DNA of 64,000 bases, taken from the NCBI RefSeq assembly GCF_001854125.1, contig NZ_CP017715.1, positions 682,001 through 746,000 of the forward strand, read 5' to 3'. Below, piece by piece: positions 35,368 to 47,260 of the stretch. The DNA is from Marinobacter salinus. GTDB lineage: Bacteria; Pseudomonadota; Gammaproteobacteria; Pseudomonadales; Oleiphilaceae. A program made the translations under genes and the position numbers. Numbering within the stretch: the first letter of the stretch is position 1; the number at the start of each line of letters is the position of its first letter. The notes under the pieces were generated by a model. It was not told the DNA's origin and did no database searches. It saw only the letters and a program-made list of their open reading frames with translations.

Positions 35368-36306
35368 ATGAAATCAGCCTTTATTTTCCCCGGTCAGGGG
35401 GCTCAGTCAGTAGGTATGCTCTCAGCAGCCGCCGAAGCTTGGCCCATCATCAACAGAACCTTCTCTGAAGCGTCCAATGCGCTGGGGTACGACCTGTGGC
35501 ATCTTTGCCAGAAAGGCCCGGCCGAAGAGCTCAATCAGACGGCGGTTACCCAGCCGGCGTTGCTGACGGCAAGCGTTGCCCTGTGGCGTCAGTGGTTTGT
35601 CTCGGGAGGTGCTTCTCCTGATTTTGTAGCAGGTCACAGCTTGGGCGAATACAGTGCCCTGGTGGCGGCCGAGTGCCTGGATTTTGTCGATGCCGTCAAG
35701 CTTGTTCGCCTGCGTGGCGAGCTAATGCAGGACGCTGTGCCGGCCGGTGAGGGCAAAATGGCCGCTATACTGGGCTTGGAAGATCAGGATGTTGTGGCAG
35801 CTTGCGAGAGTGCAGCCCAAGGTGATGTCGTTTCTGCTGTCAATTTCAATGCACCGGGCCAAGTGGTTATTGCCGGGGCAGCTGCCGCTGTTGAACGCGC
35901 TATTGAGGCGTGTAAAGAGAAGGGTGCGCGAAAGGCAATGCCCCTCCCTGTCAGTGTGCCTTCCCATTGTGCCTTGATGAAAGGTGCCGCCGAGGAGCTG
36001 GGGAAGGCCTTGGAAGACGTGCGTTTTAATGATGCTGTCATCCCCGTCATACAAAATGTTAACGCTGCTGCAGAGACTGATTCCGCTACACTCAAGGCGA
36101 ATCTCCTGAAGCAGCTTTATTCACCGGTACTGTGGACTGACTCTGTCAGGACTCTGGTGGACAGCGGGGTCAGTGTTGCCGTTGAATGCGGCACCGGCAA
36201 GGTGCTTGCGGGCCTGATTAAGCGCATCGACCGGAGCCTGGCTGTGCACAGCATCGAAGATCCGGATTCACTGGCGAAAGCGCTTAACGCTTTCGGTCAG
36301 TCATAA
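35368..36306 (+). CDS. fabD: Malonyl-CoA:ACP transacylase
   Basis: A 312-residue enzyme that loads malonyl groups on ACP. It begins KSAFIFPGQGAQSVGM. The nucleophile Ser lies in the GHSLGEYSAL elbow near residue 92 and the catalytic His in VPSHCALM near residue 201; Gln and Arg residues of the active site are in FPGQGAQ and LVRLRGELMQ. The frame extends 15 codons upstream of the ATG I chose, but that region contains the likely promoter. fabG follows after 16 bp. No fabH lies between plsX and this gene. Confidence 0.96.
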   Translation: MKSAFIFPGQGAQSVGMLSAAAEAWPIINRTFSEASNALGYDLWHLCQKGPAEELNQTAVTQPALLTASVALWRQWFVSGGASPDFVAGHSLGEYSALVAAECLDFVDAVKLVRLRGELMQDAVPAGEGKMAAILGLEDQDVVAACESAAQGDVVSAVNFNAPGQVVIAGAAAAVERAIEACKEKGARKAMPLPVSVPSHCALMKGAAEELGKALEDVRFNDAVIPVIQNVNAAAETDSATLKANLLKQLYSPVLWTDSVRTLVDSGVSVAVECGTGKVLAGLIKRIDRSLAVHSIEDPDSLAKALNAFGQS

Positions 36307-36322
36307 CGAAAGGGAGTCATTC

Positions 36323-37066
36323 ATGTCTCTGGAAGGCAAAACCGCACTGGTGACCGGTGCAACGCGCGGAATTGGTAGAGCTATCGCACGGGCATTGGCG
36401 GAGCAGGGTGCAGAAGTTGTGGGTACCGCGACCAGTGCCGAAGGTGCCGAGTCTATCAGCAATGATTTCAAAACAGCCGGGCTCAAGGGATACGGTATCG
36501 TCATGAATGTGGCGGATCCTGAAAGTATTGGGATTGGCCTTAAGGACTTGACCGAGAAATCCGGTGCGCCCCTTATTTTGGTCAATAATGCTGGCATCAC
36601 CCGGGATAACCTGTTGATGCGCCTTAAAGACGATGACTGGACGTCTGTTCTTGAGACGAATCTCTCCAGCGTTTATCGCACCAGCAAGGCCGTTTTGCGT
36701 GCAATGGCAAAAGCGAAGTGGGGCAGGATAATTAATATAAGCTCTGTGGTGGCCGGCATGGGCAATCCGGGGCAGGGCAACTATTGTGCGGCTAAGGCCG
36801 GTGTGGAGGGCTTTACGCGCAGTTTGGCCAAGGAAATGTCGAATCGGGGCATCACTGCGAATTGCGTTGCGCCCGGGTTTATTGACACAGATATGACAAA
36901 AAAACTGGACGACAAGCAGCGTGAGGCTATGCTGGAAATCATACCCGCGGGTCGTCTGGGTGAGCCGGAAGAGGTTGCAGCCGTGGTTGCCTTCCTGGCT
37001 TCAGATGCGGCCGGATACGTGAGTGGTGAAACCATTAACGTGAACGGCGGAATGTACATGGGATAA
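36323..37066 (+). CDS. fabG: 3-oxoacyl-[ACP] reductase FabG
   Basis: A 247-residue short-chain dehydrogenase. The NADPH-binding TGATRGIGRAIA lies at residues 12-23, NNAGITRDN carries the conserved Asn region, and the active-site Ser and Tyr-x3-Lys are in NISSVVAGMGNPGQGNYCAAKAG. The PGFIDTDMT and GRLGEPEEVA segments are typical of FabG itself. The site AAAGGGAG precedes the ATG. It performs the first reduction of each elongation cycle and sits in the fabD-fabG-acpP-fabF cluster. Confidence 0.97.
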   Translation: MSLEGKTALVTGATRGIGRAIARALAEQGAEVVGTATSAEGAESISNDFKTAGLKGYGIVMNVADPESIGIGLKDLTEKSGAPLILVNNAGITRDNLLMRLKDDDWTSVLETNLSSVYRTSKAVLRAMAKAKWGRIINISSVVAGMGNPGQGNYCAAKAGVEGFTRSLAKEMSNRGITANCVAPGFIDTDMTKKLDDKQREAMLEIIPAGRLGEPEEVAAVVAFLASDAAGYVSGETINVNGGMYMG

Positions 37067-37200
37067 GCGACCGGGAGATGCGGGTACGCAACTCCTTGTA
37101 GCACAACATGTTTGACCGAATCCCTGCTTGTCTGCAGGTGGGGTTTAATCTAAACTGGCAGCACTTGAGTTGCTTGGTTGACACATAAAGTGAGGACATT

Positions 37201-37434
37201 ATGAGTACAGTTGAAGAGCGCGTTAAGAAGATCGTTTGTGAACAGTTGGGCGTTAAAGAGTCCGAGGTTCAGAACTCATCTTCTTTTGTAGAGGATCTTG
37301 GCGCTGACTCACTGGACACCGTTGAGCTGGTCATGGCACTGGAAGAGGAATTTGAAACTGAAATTCCTGACGAAGAAGCCGAAAAGCTGGCTAGTGTTCA
37401 GGACGCGATCGACTACATCGTCGCGCATACCTGA
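37201..37434 (+). CDS. acpP: Acyl carrier protein
   Basis: A 77-residue acidic four-helix carrier with the phosphopantetheine attachment Ser in [11 protein letters not shown] (residue 37 or so). It begins [17 protein letters not shown] and ends YIVAHT. The 134-bp gap behind fabG and the terminator after it fit a separately boosted, abundant transcript, as in E. coli. Confidence 0.98.
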   Translation: MSTVEERVKKIVCEQLGVKESEVQNSSSFVEDLGADSLDTVELVMALEEEFETEIPDEEAEKLASVQDAIDYIVAHT

Positions 37435-37464
37435 TACTCTGCATTTTAGAAAGCCAGGCGAAAG

Positions 37465-37499
37465 GCCGTCCTTGTGATTAAACGCGGGACGGCTTTTTT
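37465..37499 (+). terminator. Intrinsic terminator after acpP
   Basis: GCCGTCC (37465-37471) pairs with GGACGGC (37487-37493) and is followed by six T residues. It probably attenuates rather than fully separates fabF. Confidence 0.82.
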
Positions 37500-37564
37500 A
37501 TTGGCTGGAAATCAGGTTGGATTGGTCTGAAGAGTTACATGCAAAAGATCGGGTGTAGGGGATT

Positions 37565-38812
37565 ATGAGTAAACGTCGGGTTGTCATTACGGGCATTGGG
37601 ATGCTTTCTCCTTTGGGCAACGATGTTCAGACTTCCTGGGCGGGTATTCAGGAGGGGCGTAGCGGGATAGGTATGATTGAGCGCTTTGATGCGTCTGAAT
37701 ATAACACCCGTATCGGTGGCGCCATCAAGGATTTGAACCTTGAGCCCTGGCTATCAACCAAAGAAGCCAGAAAACTGGATGCATTTATCCATTATGGGCT
37801 GATAGCAGCGCAGCAAGCCGTGGACGACAGCGGGCTGGAACATTACGCAGCTCTGGACAGGGAGCGGGTTGGCATTGCGATCGGTTCGGGCATTGGTGGT
37901 CTTGAATACATTGAAAAAAGTGTTCTTACCATGGACAAATCAGGTCCCCGCAAGGTGTCGCCGTTTTTTGTGCCAGCCTCGGTTATCAATATGATTTCCG
38001 GGAATGCAGCCATCCGGTTCGGGTATCGTGGTCCCAACATCGCCATTGTTACCGCCTGTACCACCGGCACTCACAATATTGGGTATGCCGCCCGCACGAT
38101 CGCGTACGGTGATGCGGACGTCATGCTGGCCGGCGGTTCTGAAATGGCCACGACGCGCACTGGCGTAGCGGCGTTTTCGGCTGCCCGCGCGCTGTCGACC
38201 CGTAACGATGAACCAGCGAAGGCCAGTCGGCCCTGGGACAGGGACCGCGATGGGTTTGTGTTGAGTGACGGCGCGGGAGTAATGGTGCTTGAAGACCTGG
38301 AACATGCGAAGAAACGCGGCGCCACGATCTACGGAGAGGTCATTGGCTTTGGCATGAGCGACGATGCTCATCACATAACGGCTCCTCCGGCGAACGGCGA
38401 GGGCGCGGCGCGCTCAATGAAGAATGCGCTCCGTGATGCCGGCCTGAAGCCGGATGAGATCGATTATATCAACGCCCATGGTACCTCTACGCAGGTCGGG
38501 GATGTTGCCGAAGTGTCCGCTGCCAAGAGTGTCTTCGGCAGCCATGCCGGGAAGCTGGCCATGAGCAGTACCAAATCCATGACCGGTCATCTACTCGGTG
38601 CGGCGGGAGCTGTTGAGGGTATTTTCTCGGTTCTGGCCATTCGTGATGGTGTGTTGCCGCCGACTATCAATCTGGATAATCCGGATGAAGGTTGCGATCT
38701 CGATTTCGTGGCAAACAAGAGCCGAAAGGCGGATGTGCGTGTTGCGCTATCCAACTCCTTCGGCTTTGGTGGCACCAACGGTACACTGATTTTCCGTCGT
38801 TACGAGGGCTGA
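37565..38812 (+). CDS. fabF: 3-oxoacyl-[ACP] synthase II (FabF)
   Basis: A 415-residue condensing enzyme with the full Cys-His-His triad. The Cys lies in [11 protein letters not shown] (near residue 164) and the His residues in [11 protein letters not shown] and [11 protein letters not shown]. It begins [18 protein letters not shown] and ends [13 protein letters not shown]. It elongates acyl-ACP with malonyl-ACP and, in many bacteria, controls the temperature response of membrane lipids. pabC follows after 8 bp. Confidence 0.97.
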   Translation: MSKRRVVITGIGMLSPLGNDVQTSWAGIQEGRSGIGMIERFDASEYNTRIGGAIKDLNLEPWLSTKEARKLDAFIHYGLIAAQQAVDDSGLEHYAALDRERVGIAIGSGIGGLEYIEKSVLTMDKSGPRKVSPFFVPASVINMISGNAAIRFGYRGPNIAIVTACTTGTHNIGYAARTIAYGDADVMLAGGSEMATTRTGVAAFSAARALSTRNDEPAKASRPWDRDRDGFVLSDGAGVMVLEDLEHAKKRGATIYGEVIGFGMSDDAHHITAPPANGEGAARSMKNALRDAGLKPDEIDYINAHGTSTQVGDVAEVSAAKSVFGSHAGKLAMSSTKSMTGHLLGAAGAVEGIFSVLAIRDGVLPPTINLDNPDEGCDLDFVANKSRKADVRVALSNSFGFGGTNGTLIFRRYEG

Positions 38813-38820
38813 TCTGAGCG

Positions 38821-39639
38821 ATGTTCAATCTGTTTTGGGCAGACGAGGGTGGTCTTCCTGCCAATGACAGGGGGCTCGCCTATGGCGATGGTCTGTTTGA
38901 GACGATCCGGATGGAAGGTGATCGTGGGGCGCTTCTATCCCGCCATCTTGAACGGTTGGTGCGAGATGCCGGTCGTCTTGGTATTACCTTGTCTCGCAGT
39001 GACTTGTACTCTGTATTTGGCGATGCGTCAGCGCGATTTTCCGGGCGTTTTGACAGTCACAGCTGGGTGCTGAAACTGACAGTAACCCGGGGCGCCGGAG
39101 GTCGCGGTTACCGCCCGGACCCGCGGATGAAGCCAAGTCTCCTGGTGGCTAGCGCACCCATGCCGCAGATGGCCCCAGAGGCTGGTGTTGATGTGGATTT
39201 TTCACGGGTTCCCCTGACAGTTAATCCCCTTTTGGCAGGAATCAAGTCGTTAAATCGCCTCGAACAGGTCATGGCCGCCCGGGAGCTTAATGACTCCCTT
39301 TTTGAGGTCATTATGTCCAACAGCGAGGGGTATTTGCTTGAGGGCACTCGAACCAATCTTCTGCTTAAGACCTCACAGGGTTGGTCGACACCGCCCGCAA
39401 GTTCATTGGCTGTTTCCGGAGTCATGAGGGATTGGGTGCTGGAGTGTCTGAGGGGGCGCGGTGAACAGGTTGTTGAACGGCCGCTAATGCCAGAGGATAT
39501 TATCGGGCAAGAATGCCTCGGGCTTTACCTACTGAACAGCGTGCTTGGCGTTGTTCCGGTTCGCAGTTTGGCTGGCCACGATTTGCCTGTGGATGGCGGA
39601 CTTGCGACAATCTGCAATCTTCTCGAAACACTGGAATAA
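38821..39639 (+). CDS. pabC: Aminodeoxychorismate lyase
   Basis: A 272-residue fold-type IV PLP enzyme that releases 4-aminobenzoate and pyruvate from aminodeoxychorismate for folate synthesis. Features are NDRGLAYGDGLFETIR at the N-terminus, the PLP Lys in AGIKSLNRLEQVMAARE (near residue 143), and EGYLLEGTRTNLLL for cofactor phosphate contacts. Placed between fabF and mltG, exactly as in E. coli and Pseudomonas. Confidence 0.93.
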   Translation: MFNLFWADEGGLPANDRGLAYGDGLFETIRMEGDRGALLSRHLERLVRDAGRLGITLSRSDLYSVFGDASARFSGRFDSHSWVLKLTVTRGAGGRGYRPDPRMKPSLLVASAPMPQMAPEAGVDVDFSRVPLTVNPLLAGIKSLNRLEQVMAARELNDSLFEVIMSNSEGYLLEGTRTNLLLKTSQGWSTPPASSLAVSGVMRDWVLECLRGRGEQVVERPLMPEDIIGQECLGLYLLNSVLGVVPVRSLAGHDLPVDGGLATICNLLETLE

Positions 39640-39644
39640 TTCGC

Positions 39645-41347
<1,703 letters not shown>

Positions 41348-41385
41348 TTGAGTAATATTCTCAGTTAAAGGTTCTGGTTGCGTCT

Positions 41386-42165
41386 ATGCTGGATGCACGA
41401 CTACTGAAGCTTCCGATTGCGTCTCATCAGCATCGTCATGAGCATCATCAGATCGTGGTCGGCGTTCAAGGTGAAGCCGATTTGAGCGTGGACGGAACCG
41501 GATCCCACCTCGACACATGGAAAGCGTGTCTGGTGCCCACCGAGGCTCGCCATGATTACCGTGGCGACAATCAGAACCACGTGCTGGTGATTAACCTCGA
41601 CCCTTACACTCCCGCTATCAATACTCCTGAGCACGGTGAATATGAGCGTCTTGCGCCGCTCTTCGAACGGGCGAGAACCCTGGATATGGATAATCGGCTG
41701 CAAGGCCTGGTCCAGTTTGCGGCCGCGGAATTTGACCGTGCGCCAAAAAACGACGGCATTAAGCGTCATCTTGCCGCGAGCATCCTCCACTGCATGGCTG
41801 AACGACTGAATGACAGCCGAAAAGTCATCACTAACCGTCATGCTGTGAGTCCGGATACCATTCGCCGTTACATCATGGAAAACCTGCACAGAAAGATTAC
41901 AGTTCAGGATCTGGCAGGCGTGGCCTGTCTGAGTGTGAGCCGTTTTCATGATCTTTTTCGTGACATCACCGGAGTGACACCTCACCGGTTTCTTCTTCAG
42001 ACCCGCTTGGATCAGGCGGCGCAACTTCTCCTCTCCACCTCACTTTCCATCTCGGAAGTCAGCTATCGCACAGGCTTTTCATCCCAGAGCGCCCTGACAA
42101 ATGCCCTCAGAAAACACAAGGGTACTACGCCGTCGAAGTTACGGTTTGGTGAAAAAGTAGCCTGA
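41386..42165 (+). CDS. pruR: AraC-family transcriptional activator, PruR-like
   Basis: A 259-residue regulator with an N-terminal cupin sensor domain (HRHEHHQIVVGVQGEADLSVDG, residues 17-38, overall pattern) and a C-terminal AraC/XylS domain. The two helix-turn-helix units are KITVQDLAGVACLSVSRFHDLF and LSISEVSYRTGFSSQSALTNAL, described here as patterns at about 170-190 and 215-240. It precedes putA and putP in the same direction. In Pseudomonas aeruginosa the equivalent PruR activates putA and putP in response to proline. The symbol rests on this context as well as on sequence type. Confidence 0.8.
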   Translation: MLDARLLKLPIASHQHRHEHHQIVVGVQGEADLSVDGTGSHLDTWKACLVPTEARHDYRGDNQNHVLVINLDPYTPAINTPEHGEYERLAPLFERARTLDMDNRLQGLVQFAAAEFDRAPKNDGIKRHLAASILHCMAERLNDSRKVITNRHAVSPDTIRRYIMENLHRKITVQDLAGVACLSVSRFHDLFRDITGVTPHRFLLQTRLDQAAQLLLSTSLSISEVSYRTGFSSQSALTNALRKHKGTTPSKLRFGEKVA

Positions 42166-42363
42166 CTTGCGAAAAAATGAGTCATTTCGGACGAATTTAA
42201 AAAAGAATCGTAGGATTTTGTAAGCCCGGGATCCGTAGTAATACTAACTTACACGTTACTGATATTTGTCAGGGCGTGATTCCGAAATAAAGAGTGGTAT
42301 CGGCCCTGGGTAAACACTCAATGAATGCCCAAAGCTGAACAGGCATTCGCAAGAGGCAACCCG

Positions 42364-45300
42364 ATGTTTCATGCAAGCAGGGTTCTCGAACCTGCGTTTC
42401 AGGAACAGCCAAGATCATTTTTCTGGCAGGGCATCACTGCGTGTTACGCCGTGGATGAAAGCCGGTTCCTGGAAGAGCTGATTCCGCTCGCCCAGAGCGA
42501 TGCTGCTGAACATCGGATGGTTACCGAAACGGCAACCAAACTCATTGAAAAGGTACGTGAGCAGGACGACTCTGTTCACATGATTGATGCGCTGCTTCAG
42601 GAATACAGCCTCGATACTCAGGAAGGCATCTTGCTGATGTGTCTTGCTGAGGCTTTAATGCGCATTCCCGACAAATACACCGCCGATGCGCTTATTCAGG
42701 ACAAAATGTCGGTTGCTGACTGGCAGAAGCATGTAGGACGGAGCGAATCCACGCTGGTTAATGCTTCAACCTGGGGTTTGTTGCTGACCGGCCGCGTCGT
42801 AAAAATGGACCGGCGGCTGGATGGCTCCCCTTCGAGTATCTGGAAGCGACTGGTCAAGCGTAGCGGTGAACCGGTCATCCGCAGCGCAATGTACAAAGCC
42901 ATGGCCATCATGGGAAAGCAGTTTGTATTGGGCCGGGATATCGATGAAGCCCTGACTAATGCCCGGGACTATCGGGAGATGGGGTACACCTATTCCTTCG
43001 ACATGCTGGGGGAGGCTGCCATGACGGGTGACGATGCAGCCCGTTACCTCAAGGATTACATGCGGGCCATTGAGTCAGTGGGTACCGAGGCCTTTGCTGA
43101 AAGCCGGGCGTCACGCTCTTCTATTTCCATCAAGCTATCCGCCCTCCATCCCCGCTATGAAGCCACGCAGGAAGACCGTGTTCTCAAAGAACTCTACCGG
43201 ACGGTTCGGGATCTGGTTGCATTCGCGCGGGAAAAAAACGTGTCAATCACGATCGACGCAGAGGAAATGGACCGTCTGGAGCTGTCCCTCAAGCTGTTCG
43301 AGAAAGTGTTCAAGTCTGACGCGACGCTAGGTTGGGGCGGCTTTGGCCTGGTCATCCAGGCTTATTCCAAGCGAGCCTTGCCAGTACTCTGCTGGTTGAC
43401 CAAGTTGTCGAAAGAGCAGGGCGACGAAATTCCGGTTCGCTTGGTTAAGGGGGCCTATTGGGATACCGAGATCAAAGTATGTCAACAACTGGGTCTGGAT
43501 AACTATCCGGTTTTTACCCGAAAGGAGGCGACTGATACTTCCTACCTTGCGTGTCTGCGTTATCTCCTCAGCGACTACACTGAAGGCGCTCTTTATCCGC
43601 AGCTGGCGAGCCACAATGCCCACACGGTGGCATCCGTGATGGCAATGGCAAAGACCAAGGGGCGCAAGATCGAGGTTCAGCGGTTGCATGGGATGGGCAA
43701 TGCGCTCTACAACGGTATCCTTCAGGAGGATGATATACCGGTGCGCATTTATGCGCCGGTAGGGGCGCACAAGGACCTCCTGCCCTATCTGGTTCGGCGC
43801 TTGCTGGAGAATGGCGCGAACTCCTCCTTTGTGCATCGACTGGTTGATGCGGCAACGCCTGTTGAAGCACTGGTTCAGAGCCCCGTGGAGGAGCTTCAGA
43901 AGCACGAGTCGCTCCCGAACGACCGCATTCCGCCGCCGACGGCAATCTATGGTGGAGAGCGCATTAACTCCAGAGGCGTGAACATTCACGTGGCGTCACA
44001 CCTCGAACCGTTGCTGAGTCGTCTTGGTGAGTGGGAAAGGCACAGTTGGGCTGCCGGCCCGATCATAACCGGTAGCCGGCGCCAGGATGGCGAGCGGGTT
44101 CCGGTGTTTTCCCCTTATGACACGACTAAAGCGGTCGGATCGGTCATCCGGGCAAACGTACAGCATGCCGAGGAAGCCCTGAAAGCTGCCCATGCCGGGT
44201 TTAGATCATGGAACGAGCTTCCGGTGGTGGAACGTGCCCGGCCTCTCGAGCTGTATGCGGACCTGCTTGAGCAGAACATGGAAGAATTTATCTCCATGTG
44301 TTGCCGTGAAGCCGGGAAAACCATACAGGATGGCATCGATGAAGTGCGGGAAGCGGTCGATTTCTGCCGCTACTACGCTATTCAGGCGCGCGCCCGTTTC
44401 GGTGACGCCATTGCCCTTCCGGGTCCTACCGGAGAAAGCAACGAATTGTATATGGAAGGCAGAGGCGTTTTTCTTTGCATCAGTCCATGGAATTTTCCAC
44501 TGGCCATCTTCACCGGTCAGATAATGGCTGCATTGGTGTCTGGCAACACCGTCATCGCCAAGCCGGCCGAACAAACCAGCCTCGTCGCTCATCGCAGTGT
44601 CGAGCTGATGATGGAAGCCGGCTTCCCGCCGGATGTCATTCAACTGTTACCCGGTGATGGCGCGACATTAGGCGGCAAACTGACCCCGGACCCCAGGATT
44701 GCCGGCATCGCCTTCACCGGATCTACTCACGTCGCCCTGCTTCTGAATCGTGCCCTGGCTCAGCGTGAGGGAGCCATTGTGCCCCTGATTGCGGAGACAG
44801 GTGGGCAGAATGCCATGATCGTGGACAGTAGCGCACTGCCGGAACAGGTTGTCCGTGATGTCCTGCAATCGGCATTTGCCAGCGCCGGCCAGCGCTGCTC
44901 GGCTCTCAGGGTGTTGTATGTTCAGAAAGAAGTGGCAGACCGTATAGAGACCCTTTTGGCGGGTGCCATGCAGGAACTGTCAGTGGGTAATCCGGAGCTT
45001 CACAGTACCGACATCGGGCCGGTGATTGATGGTGAAGCGCAGCAAGCTCTTCAGGAGCACCTTAACGGGCTGGAGCGGAACGCCCGATTTATTGCACGGG
45101 CTCAGGTGCCACCAGAATGCTGTGTCGGCCATTTTGTTGCTCCCTCAGCGTACGGGATTAACAGTATCCGGGAGCTGGAATCCGAGCACTTTGGCCCTGT
45201 TCTTCATGTCATTCGATACGAGGCCGAGGAACTGGACGACGTGATCGACGATATTAACGGGGCAGGTTTTGGCCTGACACTCGGGATTCACAGTCGTAGC

Positions 45301-45543
45301 GAGTCTACGGCCGCCTACATTGAGCAGAGAGTTAGGGTGGGCAACTGTTATATCAACCGGAACCAGATCGGGGCAGTTGTCGGCGTGCAGCCCTTCGGGG
45401 GTTGTGGTCTGTCGGGGACCGGTCCCAAAGCGGGTGGACCCCATTACTTGCAGCGTTTTGCAATAGAGCGTACACGCACAATCAACACGACTGCAGTGGG
45501 CGGCAACGCCTCACTTCTGTCGCTGGGCATTGAAAGAGTTTAG
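42364..45543 (+). CDS. putA: Bifunctional proline dehydrogenase / L-glutamate-gamma-semialdehyde dehydrogenase PutA
   Basis: A 1059-residue enzyme that oxidises proline to glutamate in two channelled steps. The FAD-dependent PRODH barrel (about 150-480) has SISIKLSALHPRYE, VTIDAEEMDRLELS-like and VRLVKGAYWDTEI motifs. The aldehyde dehydrogenase half (about 550-1040) has ISPWNFPLAIFTGQ, AFTGST, AETGGQNAMIVD and the catalytic Cys in AGQRCSALR. No ribbon-helix-helix domain is present at the N-terminus, so unlike E. coli PutA it should not bind DNA. I use ATG 42364 with AGAGG upstream; an in-frame ATG at 42325 adds 13 residues without clear value. Confidence 0.96.
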   Translation: MFHASRVLEPAFQEQPRSFFWQGITACYAVDESRFLEELIPLAQSDAAEHRMVTETATKLIEKVREQDDSVHMIDALLQEYSLDTQEGILLMCLAEALMRIPDKYTADALIQDKMSVADWQKHVGRSESTLVNASTWGLLLTGRVVKMDRRLDGSPSSIWKRLVKRSGEPVIRSAMYKAMAIMGKQFVLGRDIDEALTNARDYREMGYTYSFDMLGEAAMTGDDAARYLKDYMRAIESVGTEAFAESRASRSSISIKLSALHPRYEATQEDRVLKELYRTVRDLVAFAREKNVSITIDAEEMDRLELSLKLFEKVFKSDATLGWGGFGLVIQAYSKRALPVLCWLTKLSKEQGDEIPVRLVKGAYWDTEIKVCQQLGLDNYPVFTRKEATDTSYLACLRYLLSDYTEGALYPQLASHNAHTVASVMAMAKTKGRKIEVQRLHGMGNALYNGILQEDDIPVRIYAPVGAHKDLLPYLVRRLLENGANSSFVHRLVDAATPVEALVQSPVEELQKHESLPNDRIPPPTAIYGGERINSRGVNIHVASHLEPLLSRLGEWERHSWAAGPIITGSRRQDGERVPVFSPYDTTKAVGSVIRANVQHAEEALKAAHAGFRSWNELPVVERARPLELYADLLEQNMEEFISMCCREAGKTIQDGIDEVREAVDFCRYYAIQARARFGDAIALPGPTGESNELYMEGRGVFLCISPWNFPLAIFTGQIMAALVSGNTVIAKPAEQTSLVAHRSVELMMEAGFPPDVIQLLPGDGATLGGKLTPDPRIAGIAFTGSTHVALLLNRALAQREGAIVPLIAETGGQNAMIVDSSALPEQVVRDVLQSAFASAGQRCSALRVLYVQKEVADRIETLLAGAMQELSVGNPELHSTDIGPVIDGEAQQALQEHLNGLERNARFIARAQVPPECCVGHFVAPSAYGINSIRELESEHFGPVLHVIRYEAEELDDVIDDINGAGFGLTLGIHSRSESTAAYIEQRVRVGNCYINRNQIGAVVGVQPFGGCGLSGTGPKAGGPHYLQRFAIERTRTINTTAVGGNASLLSLGIERV

Positions 45544-45724
45544 GAGTTAACAAAAAACGACAGAAGCGACATGGACGTTGCCATAAATGCTGGTGCAAGT
45601 GACCTTTGAGCGACCTTCACCTGAGCCGGGGTTGTCCCTCTCATCCTGTTTGCAGGGTGGAGAAGGAGAGCCGTTCCAAAGCCAATAACAACCAACCCAG
45701 ATAGCGCACGGGGAGAAAACGAAA

Positions 45725-47218
45725 ATGATAGGAAACAGTGTAGGGATAAGTATTACTTTCCTGGCCTACATACTGTTGATGCTTGGCATCGGCTATGTTG
45801 CCTGGAAGCGTACTTCAAACCTTTCCGATTACATCCTGGGCGGCCGTAGTCTTGGCCCCCTGCCATCTGCGATCAGTGCCGGTGCGTCCGACATGAGTGG
45901 TTGGCTCCTTCTGGGGCTTCCCGGTTATGCCTATGCAGCCGGTTACGAGGCCATCTGGATCGCCGTTGGCCTGTTGGCAGGTACCTGGCTTAACTGGCTA
46001 TTTGTGGCGAGCCGTCTTCGGACATACTCACTGGCTGCAGGCGACTCGCTGACGCTGCCATCTTACTTCGAGAACCGCTTTCATGATACCAGTCGTATCC
46101 TGCGCGTGGTGAGTGCGTTCTTTATCCTGATGTTCTTCCTGTTCTACACCAGCTCAGGTCTGGTTGCCGGTGGAAAACTGTTTGAAACCGTGTTTGGCCT
46201 TGATTACACCGTCGCGGTGATCGTAGGTACCATCGCCGTTGTTTCTTACACCTTCTTCGGTGGCTTCCTGACGGTAACCTGGACGGATGTTATTCAGGGT
46301 CTGCTGATGTTCGCCGCATTGCTGCTGGTTCCGATCATGGCTATCAATGCGGACGGAGGCTGGTCTGCGACCACAGTCGCAATGGAGGCAAAGAACCCTG
46401 AGTTCCTTGATGCTTTCACCGGTACCGACGGCAAAGCTCTGGGTATCCTGTCCATTCTCTCCCTTCTTGGCTGGGGTCTGGGTTACTTCGGTCAGCCGCA
46501 TATCCTGGCACGTTTCAAGGCCATTCGCAGCGAAGACGACGTTCCGGCGGCCCGCCGCATCGCGGTGATCTGGAGCGGCCTGGGTCTGCTTGGCGCCCTT
46601 CTGTGTGGCTTTGCAGCGATCGGTTACTTTGATACGCCTCTGGATGATGGCGAGCGTGCCTTCATGCTCCTGGTTGATGCACTGTTCCATCCGGTTATTG
46701 CTGGTATCCTGCTCGCGGCCATTCTTGCTGCCATCATGAGTACCGCCGATTCACAGCTGCTCGTGTCTTCCTCTGCGCTGGCCGAAGACTTCTACAAGGC
46801 GCTCTTCCGCAAGGAAGCGTCCCAGGAAGAACTCGTCTGGGTTGGTCGGTTTGCGGTTGTTGGTATCGCGGTTATTGCCTGTATCCTGGGTTTGAACCCA
46901 GACAGCAAGGTATTGGAACTGGTGTCCTATGCCTGGGCAGGCTTCGGCGCGGCCTTTGGTCCCGCTCTGATACTGTCACTGTTCTGGCGTGAAATGACCC
47001 GTAACGGTGCTATCGCCGGTATCATCGTTGGTGGTGTGACGGTTGTAGTCTGGGGCAATATGTCTGGTGGTCTTCTCGACCTGTATGAGATTATCCCGGG
47101 CTTCATCTTTGCCACGATTGCGATCGTGCTCGTCTCCAAGTTTGGTGACGCGCCACACGCGAAGATCCTGGAAGGCTTTGATAAGGCAATTAAGGCCCGC
47201 TATCATAACCTGCCGTAA
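45725..47218 (+). CDS. putP: Sodium/proline symporter PutP
   Basis: A 497-residue SSS-family transporter with about 13 transmembrane helices. Characteristic stretches are SDYILGGRSLGPLPSAISAGASDMSGW (the Asp in SDMSGW binds Na+), GYAYAAGYEAIWI, ASRLRTYS, LPSYFENRF and ILAAIMSTADSQLLVSSSAL, described here as patterns. It imports proline for PutA. The 181-bp gap after putA, with no terminator, allows either read-through or its own promoter. A strong terminator follows. Confidence 0.95.
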   Translation: MIGNSVGISITFLAYILLMLGIGYVAWKRTSNLSDYILGGRSLGPLPSAISAGASDMSGWLLLGLPGYAYAAGYEAIWIAVGLLAGTWLNWLFVASRLRTYSLAAGDSLTLPSYFENRFHDTSRILRVVSAFFILMFFLFYTSSGLVAGGKLFETVFGLDYTVAVIVGTIAVVSYTFFGGFLTVTWTDVIQGLLMFAALLLVPIMAINADGGWSATTVAMEAKNPEFLDAFTGTDGKALGILSILSLLGWGLGYFGQPHILARFKAIRSEDDVPAARRIAVIWSGLGLLGALLCGFAAIGYFDTPLDDGERAFMLLVDALFHPVIAGILLAAILAAIMSTADSQLLVSSSALAEDFYKALFRKEASQEELVWVGRFAVVGIAVIACILGLNPDSKVLELVSYAWAGFGAAFGPALILSLFWREMTRNGAIAGIIVGGVTVVVWGNMSGGLLDLYEIIPGFIFATIAIVLVSKFGDAPHAKILEGFDKAIKARYHNLP

Positions 47219-47260
47219 CATGTGCTAGCCGGCGGTGTATTCCGCCGGTTCCATGTTGAA

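Noticed and set aside
42164..42186. TGACT...AGTCA repeat after pruR as an operator
   Set aside because: Arms are only 5 bp with a 12-bp spacer, so chance is a fair explanation.
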